Numbered from the stretch's first letter, positions 35,212-49,423 are shown. The stretch: 64,000 nucleotides of DNA from Dipteronia dyeriana (GCA_032871835.1 CM065296.1:13284001-13348000), one strand, 5' to 3'. Made by a program: numbers and translations. The notes: generated by a model from the sequence alone, not told the origin.

Positions 35212-37447
35212 ATGGGGAAGCAAAGTGGAAAGAAGAAGAAACAGTTAGGAGGAGAATCAGGTGATGGTAATGCAAAACAAAGCCATAGTCCCGGAGTTTA
35301 TGATAAGGACACCACAGTTTTCATTGCCATGGCCCAGGAATTGAAAGATGAGGGTAACAAGCTGTTTCAAAAGAGGGACCATGAAGGAGCTATGTTGAAA
35401 TATGAGAAAGCCCTCAAATTACTACAGAAGAATCATATAGACGTATCCTACCTCCGGAGTAACATGGCAGCGTGTTATATGCAAGTAGGTCTGAGTGAGT
35501 ACCCCAAGGCGATCCATGAGTGCAACTTGGCATTAGCAGTCACACCCAAGTATAGTAAAGCACTTATAAAGAGGGCTAGATGTTATGAGGCATTGAATAG
35601 GCTGGATTTAGCTTTAAGAGATGTTACTATGGTTTTGAACATAGAGCCGAATAATCTAATGGCATTGGAGATTGCAGAAAGGGTGAAGAAAGAACTCGAG
35701 AACAGAGGTTTGAGGGTGAATGACGCTGTAATCGAGTTACCTCAAGATTATGTTGAATCTCCTATTGCCTCTTCTGTGCCAAAAGCAGTGAAAGATAAGA
35801 CAAAGAAGAAGGGCAAAAAACTTGAGCAGAAGAATGCTGTGGACAGAATTGAGGAGAAGAAGGTTGATGAAAAGATTGAGGAGAAGATGGTTGATGAAAA
35901 GATCGAGGAAAAGGAAAAGAAGGCTGAGGATAAGGTGGTTGTGGAAGAGAAAATTAGTTGTACAAAGGAGAAGGACCCAAAGAAGACTGTAAAATTGGTG
36001 TTTGGGGAAGATATAAGAGTGGCTCAGTTGCCGCTTAATTGCAGCTTCCTGCAACTCAGAGAAGTTATAAATGATCGATTTCCAACCTCAAGAGCAGTTC
36101 TTATTAAGTACCGGGACCAAGAAGGTGATTTGGTCACAATTACCTCTGATGATGAGCTAAGATTCGCTGAAGCATCAATAGAATTGCAGGGTCCTGTCAG
36201 ACTGTATGTTGTAGAAGTTAATCCTATGCAGGATCCATTTTACGAGAGATTTAAGAATGAGAAGATTCGCACTCTTGATATAGAACAAAAAAGTATTGAG
36301 AATGGGAATGTTGGAGAAGATAAGGAAGCAGAAATGGGGTCATATTTCATAGATGAATGGATAATCAAGTTTGCTCAACTGTTCAAGAACCATGTTGGAT
36401 TGGATTCTGATACTTACTTGGATCTTCATCAACTTGGCTTTAAGGTATATTCTGAGGCTATGGAGGAGACGGTCACAAGTGAAGAAGCCCAAGGCCTATT
36501 TGACAGAGCAGCAGAGAAATTCCAAGAGATGGCAGCATTAGCATTGTTCAACTGGGGAAATGTTCACATGTCCAGGGCAAGGAAGAAGGTTTACCTCAGT
36601 GAAGATTCTTCAAGAGAATCTCTACTGGAACAAATAAAAACTGCATATGATTGGGCGCAACAAGAATATACCAAAGCTGGAAATCGATATGAAGAAGCAT
36701 TGAAAATCAAACCTGATTTCTACGAAGGTCTTCTAGCTCTAGGTCAGCAACAATTTGAACAGGCAAAGCTGTCTTGGTATTATGCAGTTGCTAGCAATGT
36801 TGACTTAGATGCCTGGCCTTCTACAGAAGTTCTAAAACTTTATAACAAAGCCGAGGATAACATGGACAAGGGGATGCAGATGTGGGAAGAATTCGAAGGG
36901 CAACGCCAGAATGACATTTCCAGACTGAAAGTTATCACCCAGGAAACTGGGTTGCATGGGTTTTTTAAAGATATATCAGCTGATGAAGCTGAAGAGCAGT
37001 CCACGATCATTAGGTCCCAGATATACCTCTTATGGGGTACCATACTCTATGAGCGTTCCATTATGGAATACAAATTGGAGATACCAGTCTGGCACGAATG
37101 TCTGGAAGTTGCAGCTGAGAAGTTTGAACTTGCTGGAGCATCTCCAACAGATATAGCTGTCATGATAAAGAACCATTGTTCGAACAATGATGCTGTGGAT
37201 GGTAACACATAGATTTCTTAATTTAATATTTTGTACATAATTAATAATATGCATGAAGCTGAATAATGCATCTGTTTTTCTTAAATCTATAATTGCAGGT
37301 TTAGGATTTAAAATTGATGAGATAATACAAGCATGGAATGAGATGTATGAAGCTAAAAAGTGGGAGAGCAGAATTCCATCATTCCGGCTTGAACCATTAC
37401 TCAGACAGCGAGTTTCAAAGCTTTATAATGCTTTAGAGCATGCATGA
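35212..37447 (+). CDS. PHOX3: PHOX-type TPR and PB1 domain co-chaperone
   Basis: Two exons (35212-37201 and 37299-37447, GT-AG intron of 97 nt) give 712 aa ending KLYNALEHA. Residues about 40-155 form three TPRs ([49 protein letters not shown]). The Hsp90/Hsp70 carboxylate-clamp positions appear as K45, N49, N84, K116 and K120 (usually Arg). A Lys/Glu-rich linker (about 185-250, repeated VDEKIEEK) precedes a PB1 domain (about 258-342) with [12 protein letters not shown] and an acidic [17 protein letters not shown] motif. The C-terminal half ([50 protein letters not shown]) is typical of the plant PHOX1/3/4 group. The protein should be a cytosolic chaperone adaptor. PHOX3 was chosen over its paralogues because a TIP1 gene is nearby. 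The ATG is the first one in a long open frame. Confidence 0.9.
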
Positions 37448-39652
37448 CCAGCATGTTGGGGGAATTTGAAGAGGGAATATAAAGACTGAAATGGTGATAA
37501 GACTCTTCTCATTCCCTATAATGTGGAATACATAGTCTTGCATTCTTAGGTATGGAACATTCATATTGATTCAACTTCTTTTGTATTTAGAAATAATCTA
37601 AATATGATGAAATCATTGCTATTTGCACCTTTGAAAAAACTGCTCAAGTAGAGTTCTTGTTTGCCTCGGATAATCACATAAAATAGCAAAATGAGAACAT
37701 CACATTTTTCATGCACTAACATTTATATTAGCATATTAGCAGGTTAAAATTCTATATAATCTCTGATTGGCAGTGGCTTTATTTTGATTAGATGCCTTAA
37801 CTACCAATTACTCGGTCATGGTGTTTCCTTGTTAGGGTTCCTGGTTACTTGTTTTTCCTTTGTTTCCCCTCAAATTTTCCTATGAGATTCAACTGTCTAC
37901 AAATTGCTGTGTGTACTTGTTGAGAGTGCTCTAGTTTCCTGAACAAATTAAGAATGTACAAAGCTAGGAGCTTCTTTTAGCATCTCCTAGTCAAACTTTC
38001 TTGTATAAAGAAGAAAATGTAAGATCATCTGTTGTGAATAGTGGAGCATATTGTATTGAATGTGATATTTGGTTTTTAATTACACTGTGATTCACTCACC
38101 TCAAACCATCTAACAGTTGAAATATACGCTTGACGAATAATTTGCCTGTCATTAGGATTGTATTGATAAATCTTAGACTTCTCCATCATGTGCAAATATA
38201 GATTATGATAAAATAAAAAAATGACATGTAGCCAAGTGTTTCAAACCACTTTGGTTTTACTGCATCTGTTTTACTGGTTCTTTCTTGTCGTTCATTTTAT
38301 TTGAGATAAATCTCAAATGTAATAATGTTACGATCTTGGTTTGTTTCCTTTTCAGGTTTTCTTTCTTCTTTAGTTTCAGCCTTGTACTTCGAATACAAAA
38401 AAAGAAAAGAAAATAGAGAAACACTATATTGTTCAAGTAATTTCCCTTAGAAAAGGGATCAATTTATTTCTTTGCAGTGGGAGACAAGATGAAGAAGTAG
38501 CAGAAGTTTCTGTTTTTTGTTAGTTTCTGCCTTCACCACCATTGCCCCCATGAGTTTTGAGTCTGATAGCAAGTAGTTGATTCTATTTGTAATTCATTGT
38601 TAAGTGGTTGACATTATTTATTGTTTGCTTGCCTTCTTGGTTTTGTAATTTCCAGTTTCTCCAATATATGGACAATCAGAATATGTAGAAAATCAGTATT
38701 TGATCTATGGACCTTCTATGTTTTGTGAAAGTTAGTCTTGTATCAAGATGTATGTTTTCTTCCAATATTAGCTAGCTAATTCAACTAATAAGACCTCTAT
38801 TTGTGCAAAACATCTTGAATTTTAATCTAACTGGAAGGATTTGGTTTATTTAATGTAATATTCATGAAACCTTAACTGGATTTAGCACGTCTATTTTTTG
38901 TTGATAAAAGGATATTACCGTGGGTTTGCCTTGGTATTATGATCATACTTTCGTATTGAATGATCCCGGCCATTTGCATTCTGTTCATATAATGCATAGC
39001 TCTGGTTGCTGGTTGCACAATGTCTCTTATATGATCGACCATTCATATTACATTATATGATATGAACTTCTTGGACATATACACCCAGCTCATCAAAAGC
39101 AACAGAAGGTAGCCCAATCATGTGCTTTGACAAAGTGATTAATGCTAATGGAAATCATAACAAAGCAATTTTAAACTCGGATTCATTAATCTTGGAACAC
39201 GATGCACAATATGTGAAGCTTGATAAATAAAAGTTGTTCATACATCAACCCAATTCCAGAAAAAGAGTATTCATCAACCCACCTCATATACTATATTTTT
39301 CAAACTCCACAGAATTATACCAACATAATTAATTCCGTCCACGATTCTCAACAACTATTACAAACATCCTAGCCAGTTGTAACTGAAACCATCGGCAGCT
39401 TCAGTCATTTGGGCACAATAAAGGCTCCCTTTAAATTTGCTTCAAAGTTTGACCTATATGTACAATTCTTTATTGAAGAAGAAATTTCACAAGCAGCAAG
39501 TAGCATAAGGTATATGGCAATGTTCCACCATCTCTCCCCTCATTCTGGAGTGTGGATGATTTAAGATAAAACTTTTTTTTACCTGTACAAAGCTAGCACG
39601 AGTTGACAGAAGGCTATTTACAAGATATACTTTACAATTGCTCCAGAACGAA
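37448..39652. other. Convergent intergenic region between the PHOX-type and LRR genes
   Basis: It contains the 3' untranslated regions of both genes. On the minus strand AATAAA (39474-39469) lies about 180 nt past the LRR gene's stop and is a candidate poly(A) signal. I see no coding sequence, RNA gene or mobile element in the middle. Confidence 0.55.
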
Positions 39653-42600
39653 CTATTCTGGACGGTAGTATAAAAGATTAGGGAGGGCGGTTGACTGAAG
39701 CTTCTTGATTTCAGATGCTGTCACCTTGCAGGACTCCAGAGTTAAAGAGCATAATCTCGTCAGAGACTTCAAATGATGCAGTCCGTCATTGGTTATTCGT
39801 GAATTTGAAACATTTAATGATACCAATGAGGTCAATCCTGCATTTATATGAAAAAATACACATCCATTAAAGAAATTGGAAATTCATGCAACTTGAATCA
39901 TTATGGATAGGGGATCTTCAATTGCCCTAGTACAGATTGCAGGACACTGGGATGATAAGCCTTAATAGGAAGCAGCAAGTTCTTGAATATTCATAATACG
40001 AGTAGGGTTTGGGGCAAGGCTACGCTCTACTAATGCAGACTTGGGACCCAGTGATTGTGAGATTGTGAGCCCCTACGGGAAACTTAGTTCAAAGTTGTTT
40101 CCAGGACTAGTACCATCACTTCTTGCCATGTTATTTGGCATTGGAATGAGTGGCAAGAATCAAAGTTAAAATCTGGCAAATTTCAAAAGTAATACATACA
40201 AAATGGAATCACATATTTCAAACTTAAAAGAAAATTATAGTTGATGTTGCCCTATATCTTGTGCATGCATGCAGAGGAAGCAAATCAAACAGAAGTCCGT
40301 TAGTACTCTTTTAGCATCAAAACATTGCATGGAATAACAGTGATGGTATCAGAAACTGAACCATAGAGCTAAGATAGTCTCTAATTCTATTTGCTACACA
40401 CATGACTCATGATGAATGCAGCACCTGTGTTGTTAACACAGAATGCAGTGCAAGTGGATATAATCCCGCATAACATCAGACAACTTGCTGTTTCATTTAT
40501 TCTTGTGAGTTGTCTATCAAAACATTATTAATGAAATCGCATTCATTCAACCACATTATGCTGAAGACATATATTCAGTGTAATGGCAAGAAAAGATACC
40601 AGATATCAGTTCCAAGGATTTGTCTGAAAGGTGGCAATTTTGTGACAGGTTCAACAGCGTCAGGGAGGTAAGATCCTTGATATTCTTCACACCAACATCA
40701 GTTAATTTTCCACCACATATTTCAAGGGACTGGAGGTTCTTGAAGCCTGTTTGTGATGAAAACATATTGGAGCAAGAACATATAACTGACAGTATATTGT
40801 AAAATACCGATATATAAAAATCTCTTTTATATTATTTTAAGAAACTAAGGGGGAAATAAATATTGACGGGAAACAACAGTAGCTAAACAATGTCTAACAG
40901 TTAAGCTGAAATCATCAATAGCTTAAGCAGTGGAAAGATCTTTCAACGTACATCGTAAACTGTTTGTTCCAGAGTCTGAAATCTGAGCCCCAAAGAGATC
41001 CAGATGCGTCAATCTGGTCAAACCTGCATAAGCAAAAGGAAAATCCAGCAAAAATGACGTACATGATAGGAAATGAAGCTAATTAGCCATATTTTAGCAA
41101 TTGCAAAGCCAATTTCACTTAGAAATTAGCTCTATAGGAAGAACTAAGACGTGTTTTATCTTGGCTGGACTTCATGTTTTCATCAGGACTACAATATGCA
41201 AAATAACACAAGTATCCCTACAAAGCTACTTTAATATTGAACTTATCAAGTATGATTCTATTATAATAAAGCACTATTTGTGAACTAAGGAATCACATAT
41301 GAAAACTATGCCAACAACAATTTTTGCTCTTGAACACTTTGTCTCAAAGGCATGAATCATATTATGGAAAATCAATATGCAAAATAACACAAGTATTCCC
41401 TACAAAGCTACTTTAATATTGAACTTATCAAGTATGATTCTATTATAATAAAGCACTATTTGTGAACTAAGGTATCACATATGAAAACTATGCCAACAAC
41501 AATTTTTGCTCTTGAACACTTTGTCTCAAAGGCATGAATCGTATTATGGAAAATTTCAGAAGTCAATTAACATGAAGTAAGCAGTTAACCAGCAAAATTT
41601 CCATCATCCTAGGGCAATCAAAACAAGAAGCACCACAACCAGAACTTATAGCCATTTTTCCAATCAACACAACTTAAAGCACAGGTTCTACCAAGCACCA
41701 CAGTATGATCAGGGTGTGGTGCATTAACAAATTGCATGAATAAGCTTACTTGTAAGAGCAGCAAGCCCAGCATCTGTAACATTGCGAACGTCCAGATTAA
41801 GTGATTTAAGTGTGGTCAATCCAGACAACCTTTTCAAACCACTGTCAACTACTGAGGTAAATGAAAGATTTAAGTTCTCCAGACGAGTCAAACCTAAGAA
41901 AAGAAACAGCATAAATCAGCCCAAGCATTCAACAATTATTTACATAAAAGAAGAAAGAAGATGCACTAATGCACGGTAAACGTTGTAATCCTCATAATAA
42001 TTAAACGGAAAGGGTAGCAAACCCCAAAAATTGGAAGGGGACCAAAGAACAGTTCGAATTATAAGTCACAATCAGGGAAAAGGGCACATGGTCCGTGTAC
42101 GGTCAGCCAACTGTTACTAAGCACAAACTTTGAGCATGTATCATAAAAATGAATTTCTGCAGCACAGGATACAAAAGTCACTGCTTTGGAAGAAATGTAT
42201 AAGGTAAAATAACCTTGGCAACATGGTCATAATAGACCATTCAAAGCAATGCAATTCAAATTACGTCTCAAATCTCTCCTTACATTGTCAAAAACAAAAA
42301 TGGAAGAAAAAAGTAAATAAAATCAAATTTAATTATCATTATTTAAAATTGTCCAGTAAATTAATTTCTTCTCTATCGATATTACAATAGTTGAACCATT
42401 TGTACCGCACAATTTAAGATTGTAAGTATAGATAGAATCATAACCAGATAGATGGCAGAGCCCATTGTTTCCAACTTCAGTATCAGACAACTCCAGACTT
42501 TTCAAGAGTTTCAGACCTGAATAGAAGAACAAATAAGCCAAATTATTATTTGATAAAATTTACAGGAATCAATTCCTTTGTACTTCAAAGCCAAGGGAGC

Positions 42601-44270
42601 AGTATCACTGCAGGTTTACATTTTTTCTTGCTTGGTAATATAAATATAAACTAAATTATAAAATCACTGATGTGAAAATAAATTTAAATGAAAAAAGCTA
42701 TCTTGGAAGTTTGCAGAGATGATAGATAAATGGTGATGCAGCCAACAGAAAAACTTCATTCAAAGTCTATGACGTCTAAGAAATCAACTTATCCATTTTA
42801 ACATTAATTGTCAAATGTCAACACTCTTTTGTTACTTCTTTCAGTAGGAGGCCTGTAGGAACCATACTGGTGTTTCTCTCTAATCTGGTTGCCATCACAA
42901 TTGTATTTGGGTGGATTGCGTCTAGCAACTGTTACAGATAGTCATATGTAGTCCTGCTGACTTTCCATTCTATTACTATTCCATTTTTATTTTTTTTGTT
43001 TCTAGTGAACAAAATGCTGCAGTAAGTTCATAAACAGATTTCTACTACAGCTAGCTTACTGACTTTATTTCCACAAAATGTTAACGTCAAAGAAGAAGAC
43101 AAAGAGGACCTATAAAGATAAAACTGTTAATTAATTTTTTCCCAGCACGAGATAAAAATTACAGAAATAGAACTGTAAACAATTACACTCACAACTTACT
43201 AGCTGTCATCTTTTCTTTCCTAGATATCAGGAATAAAATAGCATAATTTTTTTTTTAGAATAGAATAGAAACAGGAACTCAGAAGAAAAGGATTATTGAG
43301 AAGTAAAGTAGTCATGCTCAAAAAAATTATCCCATAATAACTCCATTATAGTATAATAACTTTCAAATTCAACTCAGTATTGTTACTTGTCACGACTTAT
43401 AAAGCACATTGGCAGATAATCTACCACTGAGACAGTCCCTACAAGAAACTAATACTTAAAACCTGAAAGATGAAACCATAACTTTAAATCATTAAGAGCT
43501 ATGATTAGAAAGAAAAACTTTGCAATTACACAATTCAAGCTGCTCTTACTCTCACCAGGGTTTATCTATGTGTCTGGGACAAGCACGCATCATAAAGTCT
43601 TATAACAAAACACACCACCCCGATTCACAAGTAAATAGCAGACAACAGGGCAAAACAGGGAAAATTAGTTAAAATAGAAATTACAAAAATATATAAGTAT
43701 ACCTGTCAAATTAGCAAGCCCTTCATCACCAATATTACAGGAATCCAAGTTCAAGCTCTCTAAATTGGTTAAATCTGCAAGAAACAAGTAGCAGGTGAAT
43801 GGACAAACAACCACTGTCAAACATCTATATCTCTTTCTCCTATGATCACACTAAGTATACAAAAAATATATTTCAACAATGATCTTTTAAGTATAATATT
43901 ATATTGACTGAGCTGAAATCAACAAGTTTACAAGACTTTTGCAACTACTTATTTGCTCCATGATGAAAACCACAAAGTTGTCCCACAGTCTAAACTAGAT
44001 CTTCTGAAATCTGTAAATGTCAGAATGACTACAATTTATTATCCATGGTCTCTTCACAGAAAAGTCTTTAAATATGCAATATTTCATGCAGAAATACAGT
44101 CTCACTACGCTAGATTACTGAAATCTTCTTGAATGTGGACATAACAGCAAGTGAAATAGCCTGACACCTGTATGAATCAAACACACCTAGATTTGAACTG
44201 AGCTCAGATAATTTACATAAACCATACAAGAAATTAAACCAATATCAAAATTGATTGGCAGTCTTACAAC

Positions 44271-44307
<37 letters not shown>

Positions 44308-47300
44308 GACAGAGAGAGACAGAGAGAACCTTTTAGATGCACCAAACATGCATCTGTTGTATTGTTGAACCCAAAGCTCAATATCTTCAAGTTTTTAAGT
44401 CCTGCAGATACATGGATAAATCATGTAATAAGATAACTAAATACTTTGGCCTGCACTAGTTGAAAGTAATAGGACATGATGTTCTCAATGTTATGTGCTT
44501 TGCTTCGGTAATGCATAGAACCAGATAAGATTTAGTAATTAAAATTCCAATGTCACTTACCAGAAAACTTATCACATCCATCATCTGATATATTGCATCT
44601 GTTTATATTTATGTATGAAAGGGCAACAAGAGCTGCACAAAAACTAATCTAATCACATTTCTTTAAGAAAAAAAAAATATGTAAGAATTTATAGTGGGAT
44701 CGCATATGTTAAGAAACTTCATATACATATCATGGATATGACAACTCAAGGATCTCTCAAATATACGCTTCTAGTCTCAAAACTACAAGTTTTTTAGAGC
44801 ATATCACACTTCACTATTGTTTGTCCAAAAAGAAGTGTATTCTTATTAATTTGATATGAAACAGACTACTTATTAGTGAAAAAGACAGAAAATATAAGAG
44901 AGAGGTGAACCATAAACCATAAAACCAGTATAAGAAAAACTGTATGTAAGAGAATTCAAAAATTATCCCCCCACCAATGTCCAAAAATCTCAGTACTCAT
45001 TCATGCATCCTGTACAAAAATATAACCATACAAATATTGGTGGTGATTGCCCAAAGGCATGCAGGACCACTTCAACTCACTTGTTAATAATGCTAATCTT
45101 TATTCACACCAATCTCCAAATTGTTAATATTCTATGGCTTCTTCATTTTTATATAACATATTGCAGAAAGTATCTCCCAGAGAACACCAGGACACTAACA
45201 GTTTCTTCTTCATGGGTTGAGTTTCTGTTGATTCAGAATTCGATAAACTTTTGAAATTCTTAATCATGCAATTTAAGGTTCGGATAATTGCATTAATAAA
45301 TTATAAATGCTGCTAAAATTTCACAAGAAACCGAAGAACCAATGAGAAAGCTAACCTGAGATAGAATCCAAACATGCAGCAGTAACATTGCACCCCTCCA
45401 AGTTTAACATAATAAGCTTGTGCAAACCTGCCATGCATAGATTAAAAAACTTCTCAGTACTCTGAACTAAATAATACTCGCATCTCAAATGAATGGATCA
45501 TTAAAGAATACTTATAAAATTTGGAAGTGAAAAGTTTCATGATAACAGTAGATATTATGAGGCACCAATGCGTTAGGAAGACACATCAAGACTCGAGCAT
45601 ATGAACTGAAGGAAGTAAGGTGGTTGACTTAAGAAAAACCTTAGTGCAGTTTAATCAATAACCATTGCACCTTCATAAGAAATAGAATAATAATAAGAGA
45701 AAGAGAGTGATTATGTGAAAGTCATATGTCCCTTGGAAAAACATTTCAACAACTGATCAATTTTCATGGGTTCATAATCAACAAGAGCAAACACTAATCT
45801 ACTGGTTGAAAAAGTTGGACCCCAGTTAAAGGTTAAGATATTCTATTTTTGTTTCTTGTCTCAAAATAGGGGATCTAGCTAGGATGTTGATGACTTTTGC
45901 TAATGGATTTCTCACCAGTGTCTAATCACTGTATCATTACAATACAGTAGTTATCATTTAGTGAAAGCAGCAATCCGTTACACCAGGAATCTAATTCACT
46001 CCCTCATCTAGTAAAGAGTTATGATATACATATTACGACCAGAAACAGTAGTAAATGTGAAATTCAAAAATGGCAGAAGAAAACTAAAAATACCTCTCAA
46101 ATAAGAAACTCCAAAATCTGTAATGTTACAGTTGGAAACTTGTAGCTCCTTCAGCATTGTAAGCCCTGAGCAAGTGGAGACGAGAATCCAAATACATTAG
46201 TGAAACCCGGATAAGCAAGAGTAGAAATTTCACTAGGTCTTAAACAACAATTTATAAGCAGGTGCCTAGAATTACTTTAGGCAGGATAAATTTAAGCAAT
46301 TTCATTCAATTTCTTTTTCCTCAACCAATCTCAACAACAAGAAACACATCTTTAAGAAAGTGGACTTTCATGCAGCAAAATATAGTTTTAGATAATGCAC
46401 ACATGAAGGTCAATCACCCAAGTTATAAAATATCGTTTCCAATTAATATGTCCCACCAAAATAAATGAGTTGTTCAATGAAAAACCGCCATGGACCCCCA
46501 ACAAGGCTATCAGTCAAATTACAAGTCAAATATCAAACATCGGCCCAAAAATAATTTAATAGATACAATCCTAAGGTCTACAAAGCTTATCTTTAGAACA
46601 CCAAAGCCAAACTGGGCTAGAAAATCGTAGCCTCACTAAGTCAAGAACCATGTGAATTAATTTGTTTATCATCCAAGAACACATGAAGGAAATTCAGCGG
46701 TTTCACACACATCTCAGCCACTCACAATAGTGCAAGAGAAATTTGCAATCACAGGTCCCTCATTTCTGAGGCTGCATTCCTGTAGAGAATGACACCCAGG
46801 AACTTTCCTGGGCCAGATCCAGTAAGAGCTAGAACTAAGCAAATTCACATCTTCAGGTCCATGTATGACCATATGTAATGTCTGCGTGATGTTACATTCA
46901 TTTATTATCTTCCAGCATAGGCCTCATGCATACATCTATGCAACATTATACACTACAAGTCCAATGGCATCTCAAAATTCAAATAAAATGACCACTAAGA
47001 ACCAAATTTCTGACATAAAGGAATAGTTACCATTCATAGTTACCATTCAGATAAAATTTAGTTAAGATTTAAGAACTACCTGAGAGAGCCTTCATGTCTG
47101 AATCTGTGATGCATTTACAACATCTGATATTAAGAGACTCAAGTTTCATTAAACCTGTAAAATAAAAATAAAAGACAAAAAAGCTAAAGAACGTAAGAGC
47201 CAAACAAGAGTAATAGAAAGCTATTTGGTTTATAGTGCTTTAGATGAGCTAAATTAACATGCTACGATGGTAACTTGTTGAGAAAGTCACTTAATTTAAG

Positions 47301-49423
47301 ATAGATGTCTCTATCCATACTCAACTACATTAAATTGAAAATACATGCAACAAAGAGGCTTTGCACTTGTGTTAGATGACACTCTGGCCCACTTTTTGCC
47401 AACCCACAATAATGCACCAAAATGATCTGGTTCCAAGAATCTGTTTATAGGTATAACATAACTTGCTTAACCAGGGGAACTAATTTACTTTAGCAATTAA
47501 AGACATTTTATGAAGATGCAATAAGGTTCACTTTTTTCATATAAAACCACATGAATTCCAAAAGAAGGAAGCGATGCAATTTACTTCAACAGTAAATTGA
47601 AAAAATGGCTTCCATAACCTGGCAAGATAATTATTATAATTTTCAGTATTTAAAAAATAGTTCATGCATAACAAACCTTTAAGATGACCAAATCCACCAT
47701 GAATCCCTGAACACCTCTCCATGTCCAACTTTACCAAATTAACTAAGCTGGAAAAGGTATGCATCGCTTCAGCTGTGATGAAATTACTCTTCTTCAAACT
47801 CAAGGATGTCAAGTTTGTAAGACCTAAGAACAAGTCAAACTTAATTATCATTCAACCCATCAGTAGTGACAGTATATCAACATTAAACCACATGAAAGCC
47901 AGGATCCCCAATCTATCTACATAGTACCAATAACACATCAAAGAAATAACATATAGATAGCTGTGAACATATTCACAAGGTGGAACACTAATTGTAGTTA
48001 ACAGAAGGGTATTTTGAAAATTTAACAACTTTTTAACCTTGTATAGAGAAATATCCAAGATTTCAAATTCTTATAACAACAAGAGTGGCCCTATAGGAAT
48101 AAAAGTATGTGATAATACAAAATAATACTCTGAAACTCCAAAAGCACCCATAAGGTATTTACGTCCTAACAGTTCCAATTTTTGGCTAAGATTTTAAGAA
48201 TCTCAAATGAAATTATTTTTCTATGAATGGGTGACATTTTGGTTATTTTTGCAATAAGGCCTCACAGAAGTCTATAACTAGAAAGGTCCTTCTTGCATGT
48301 TATAAAACAAGCACATAATTGTAAAATTTGTTATGCAATTGATCATTTAGAATTGTCAAGATTTGGTCTCTAAAATAATTTTAAGAAATTTAACAAAATG
48401 TAGTTAATGTCCTCGGTAGGCATAAGTGATAATCAGATACTTGATTTTGTTTACAAAGACATTGATGATAAATGGCAGAAAATCACGTCAAGGACTCCAC
48501 ACCAATATTGAACTCAAAGAAACATAAAAAGAATATTAATAATAAATAAAAAAAGACCATCAACCTTGACAGCAATATATCATATTATTGGCACTTGGCA
48601 GGAGCATCATGTTAAGAATTTCAGAGAAATAACACATTACCAACACTAAGTTAGTAGAAGTATAACACAAAGAAATTGAGAAGATCACCACTGATGTGTT
48701 TCAGCCCCTGTTCTGAAATATGGTGACTGAAGTTAAAAGTTAAGAATTGGAGGTTTGAGCAATCTTTCAAGAGACTGAACCCAGTATCTGTCACTTCAGA
48801 TCCAGAAAGATCAATTGAAAGCAATGACGACCCTTGTGAAGCAATGACATCCATCCAACTATCATTCACACCAGGATATTCACCCAACAAAATATCCTAC
48901 GAAAAAAAGATGGTAACGTAACAACTTCAAGATCTATGAAGAACTACAAATGATTACAAAGCTGATTGTTATCATAGCTTAACCAGTCAAACCACCCACA
49001 AGGTATTACCTGGAGAGCACAATCTCGAAAAGCTTCCAGAGAAATATCAGAAAGACCATTAGAAAACACCAATTCATTGAAGATCTGTTGACTTAAATCC
49101 CTTGGCAGCATTGAAAATGAAGTATATTTGTCAATATCCTGTTACAGTTACACCATGTCAGAGATGAAAAGAAAAATAAAGAGAAAAATCCTCAAGCAAA
49201 CATGCCAGAGAGCGCAAGCAAGCACCTCACATATTTTGTATATGCATAACTCCATGAGGGATGGGCAATTGCCTCCTCCCGGCCTAGTATCCATCAGGGG
49301 CCGAGAAAATGAGGTGCGGAGCCACTTAGAACTGGCACTTTTAGAATCCCTTGCAGAGACCCCTCTTTGTACAACATCTTCAACAACCTGTTGATCTCTC
49401 TTCCTTGAACAAATCCCCCCCAT
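39653..49423 (-). CDS. Plant leucine-rich-repeat protein with an acylated N-terminus, 15 exons
   Basis: Exons on the minus strand: 49423-49226, 49138-49010, 48896-48689, 47823-47677, 47154-47080, 46165-46094, 45427-45356, 44632-44561, 44401-44330, 43774-43703, 42516-42445, 41893-41750, 41023-40952, 40746-40600, 39837-39653. They join in frame to 578 aa. The start MGGICSRKR fits N-myristoylation (G2, S6) plus a palmitoylatable Cys5. Next come CPSLMELCIYKICEDIDKY, an F-box-like LPRDLSQQIFNELV, then about 16 LRRs of the LxxLNLxxCxITDxGLxxLxGL type, ending LPNLLYYRPE. It closely resembles a conserved single-copy-type plant LRR protein that I recall as Arabidopsis At4g23840. The role is unknown; membrane-anchored protein binding is an inference. 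An in-frame ATG 12 codons upstream (49459) would destroy the acylation site, so MGG was preferred. Confidence 0.9.
41193..41554. repeat. 181-bp tandem duplication in an intron of the LRR gene
   Basis: Copies start AATATGCAAAATAACACAAG at 41193 and 41374, and both end near ATTATGGAAAAT. They are nearly identical, which suggests a recent duplication. They lie in the intron between exons 12 and 13. Confidence 0.9.
44272..44328. repeat. GA/CAGA microsatellite touching the splice donor after LRR exon 9
   Basis: An (AG)n tract with interspersed ACAG units. On the gene's strand the intron therefore begins GTTCTCTCTGTCTCTC directly after exon 9 (ends at 44330), an unusual donor context. Confidence 0.85.

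Noticed and set aside
44251..44436. RD/ER-repeat protein frame
   Set aside because: It is a translation of the GA/CAGA microsatellite beside LRR exon 9, on the opposite strand.
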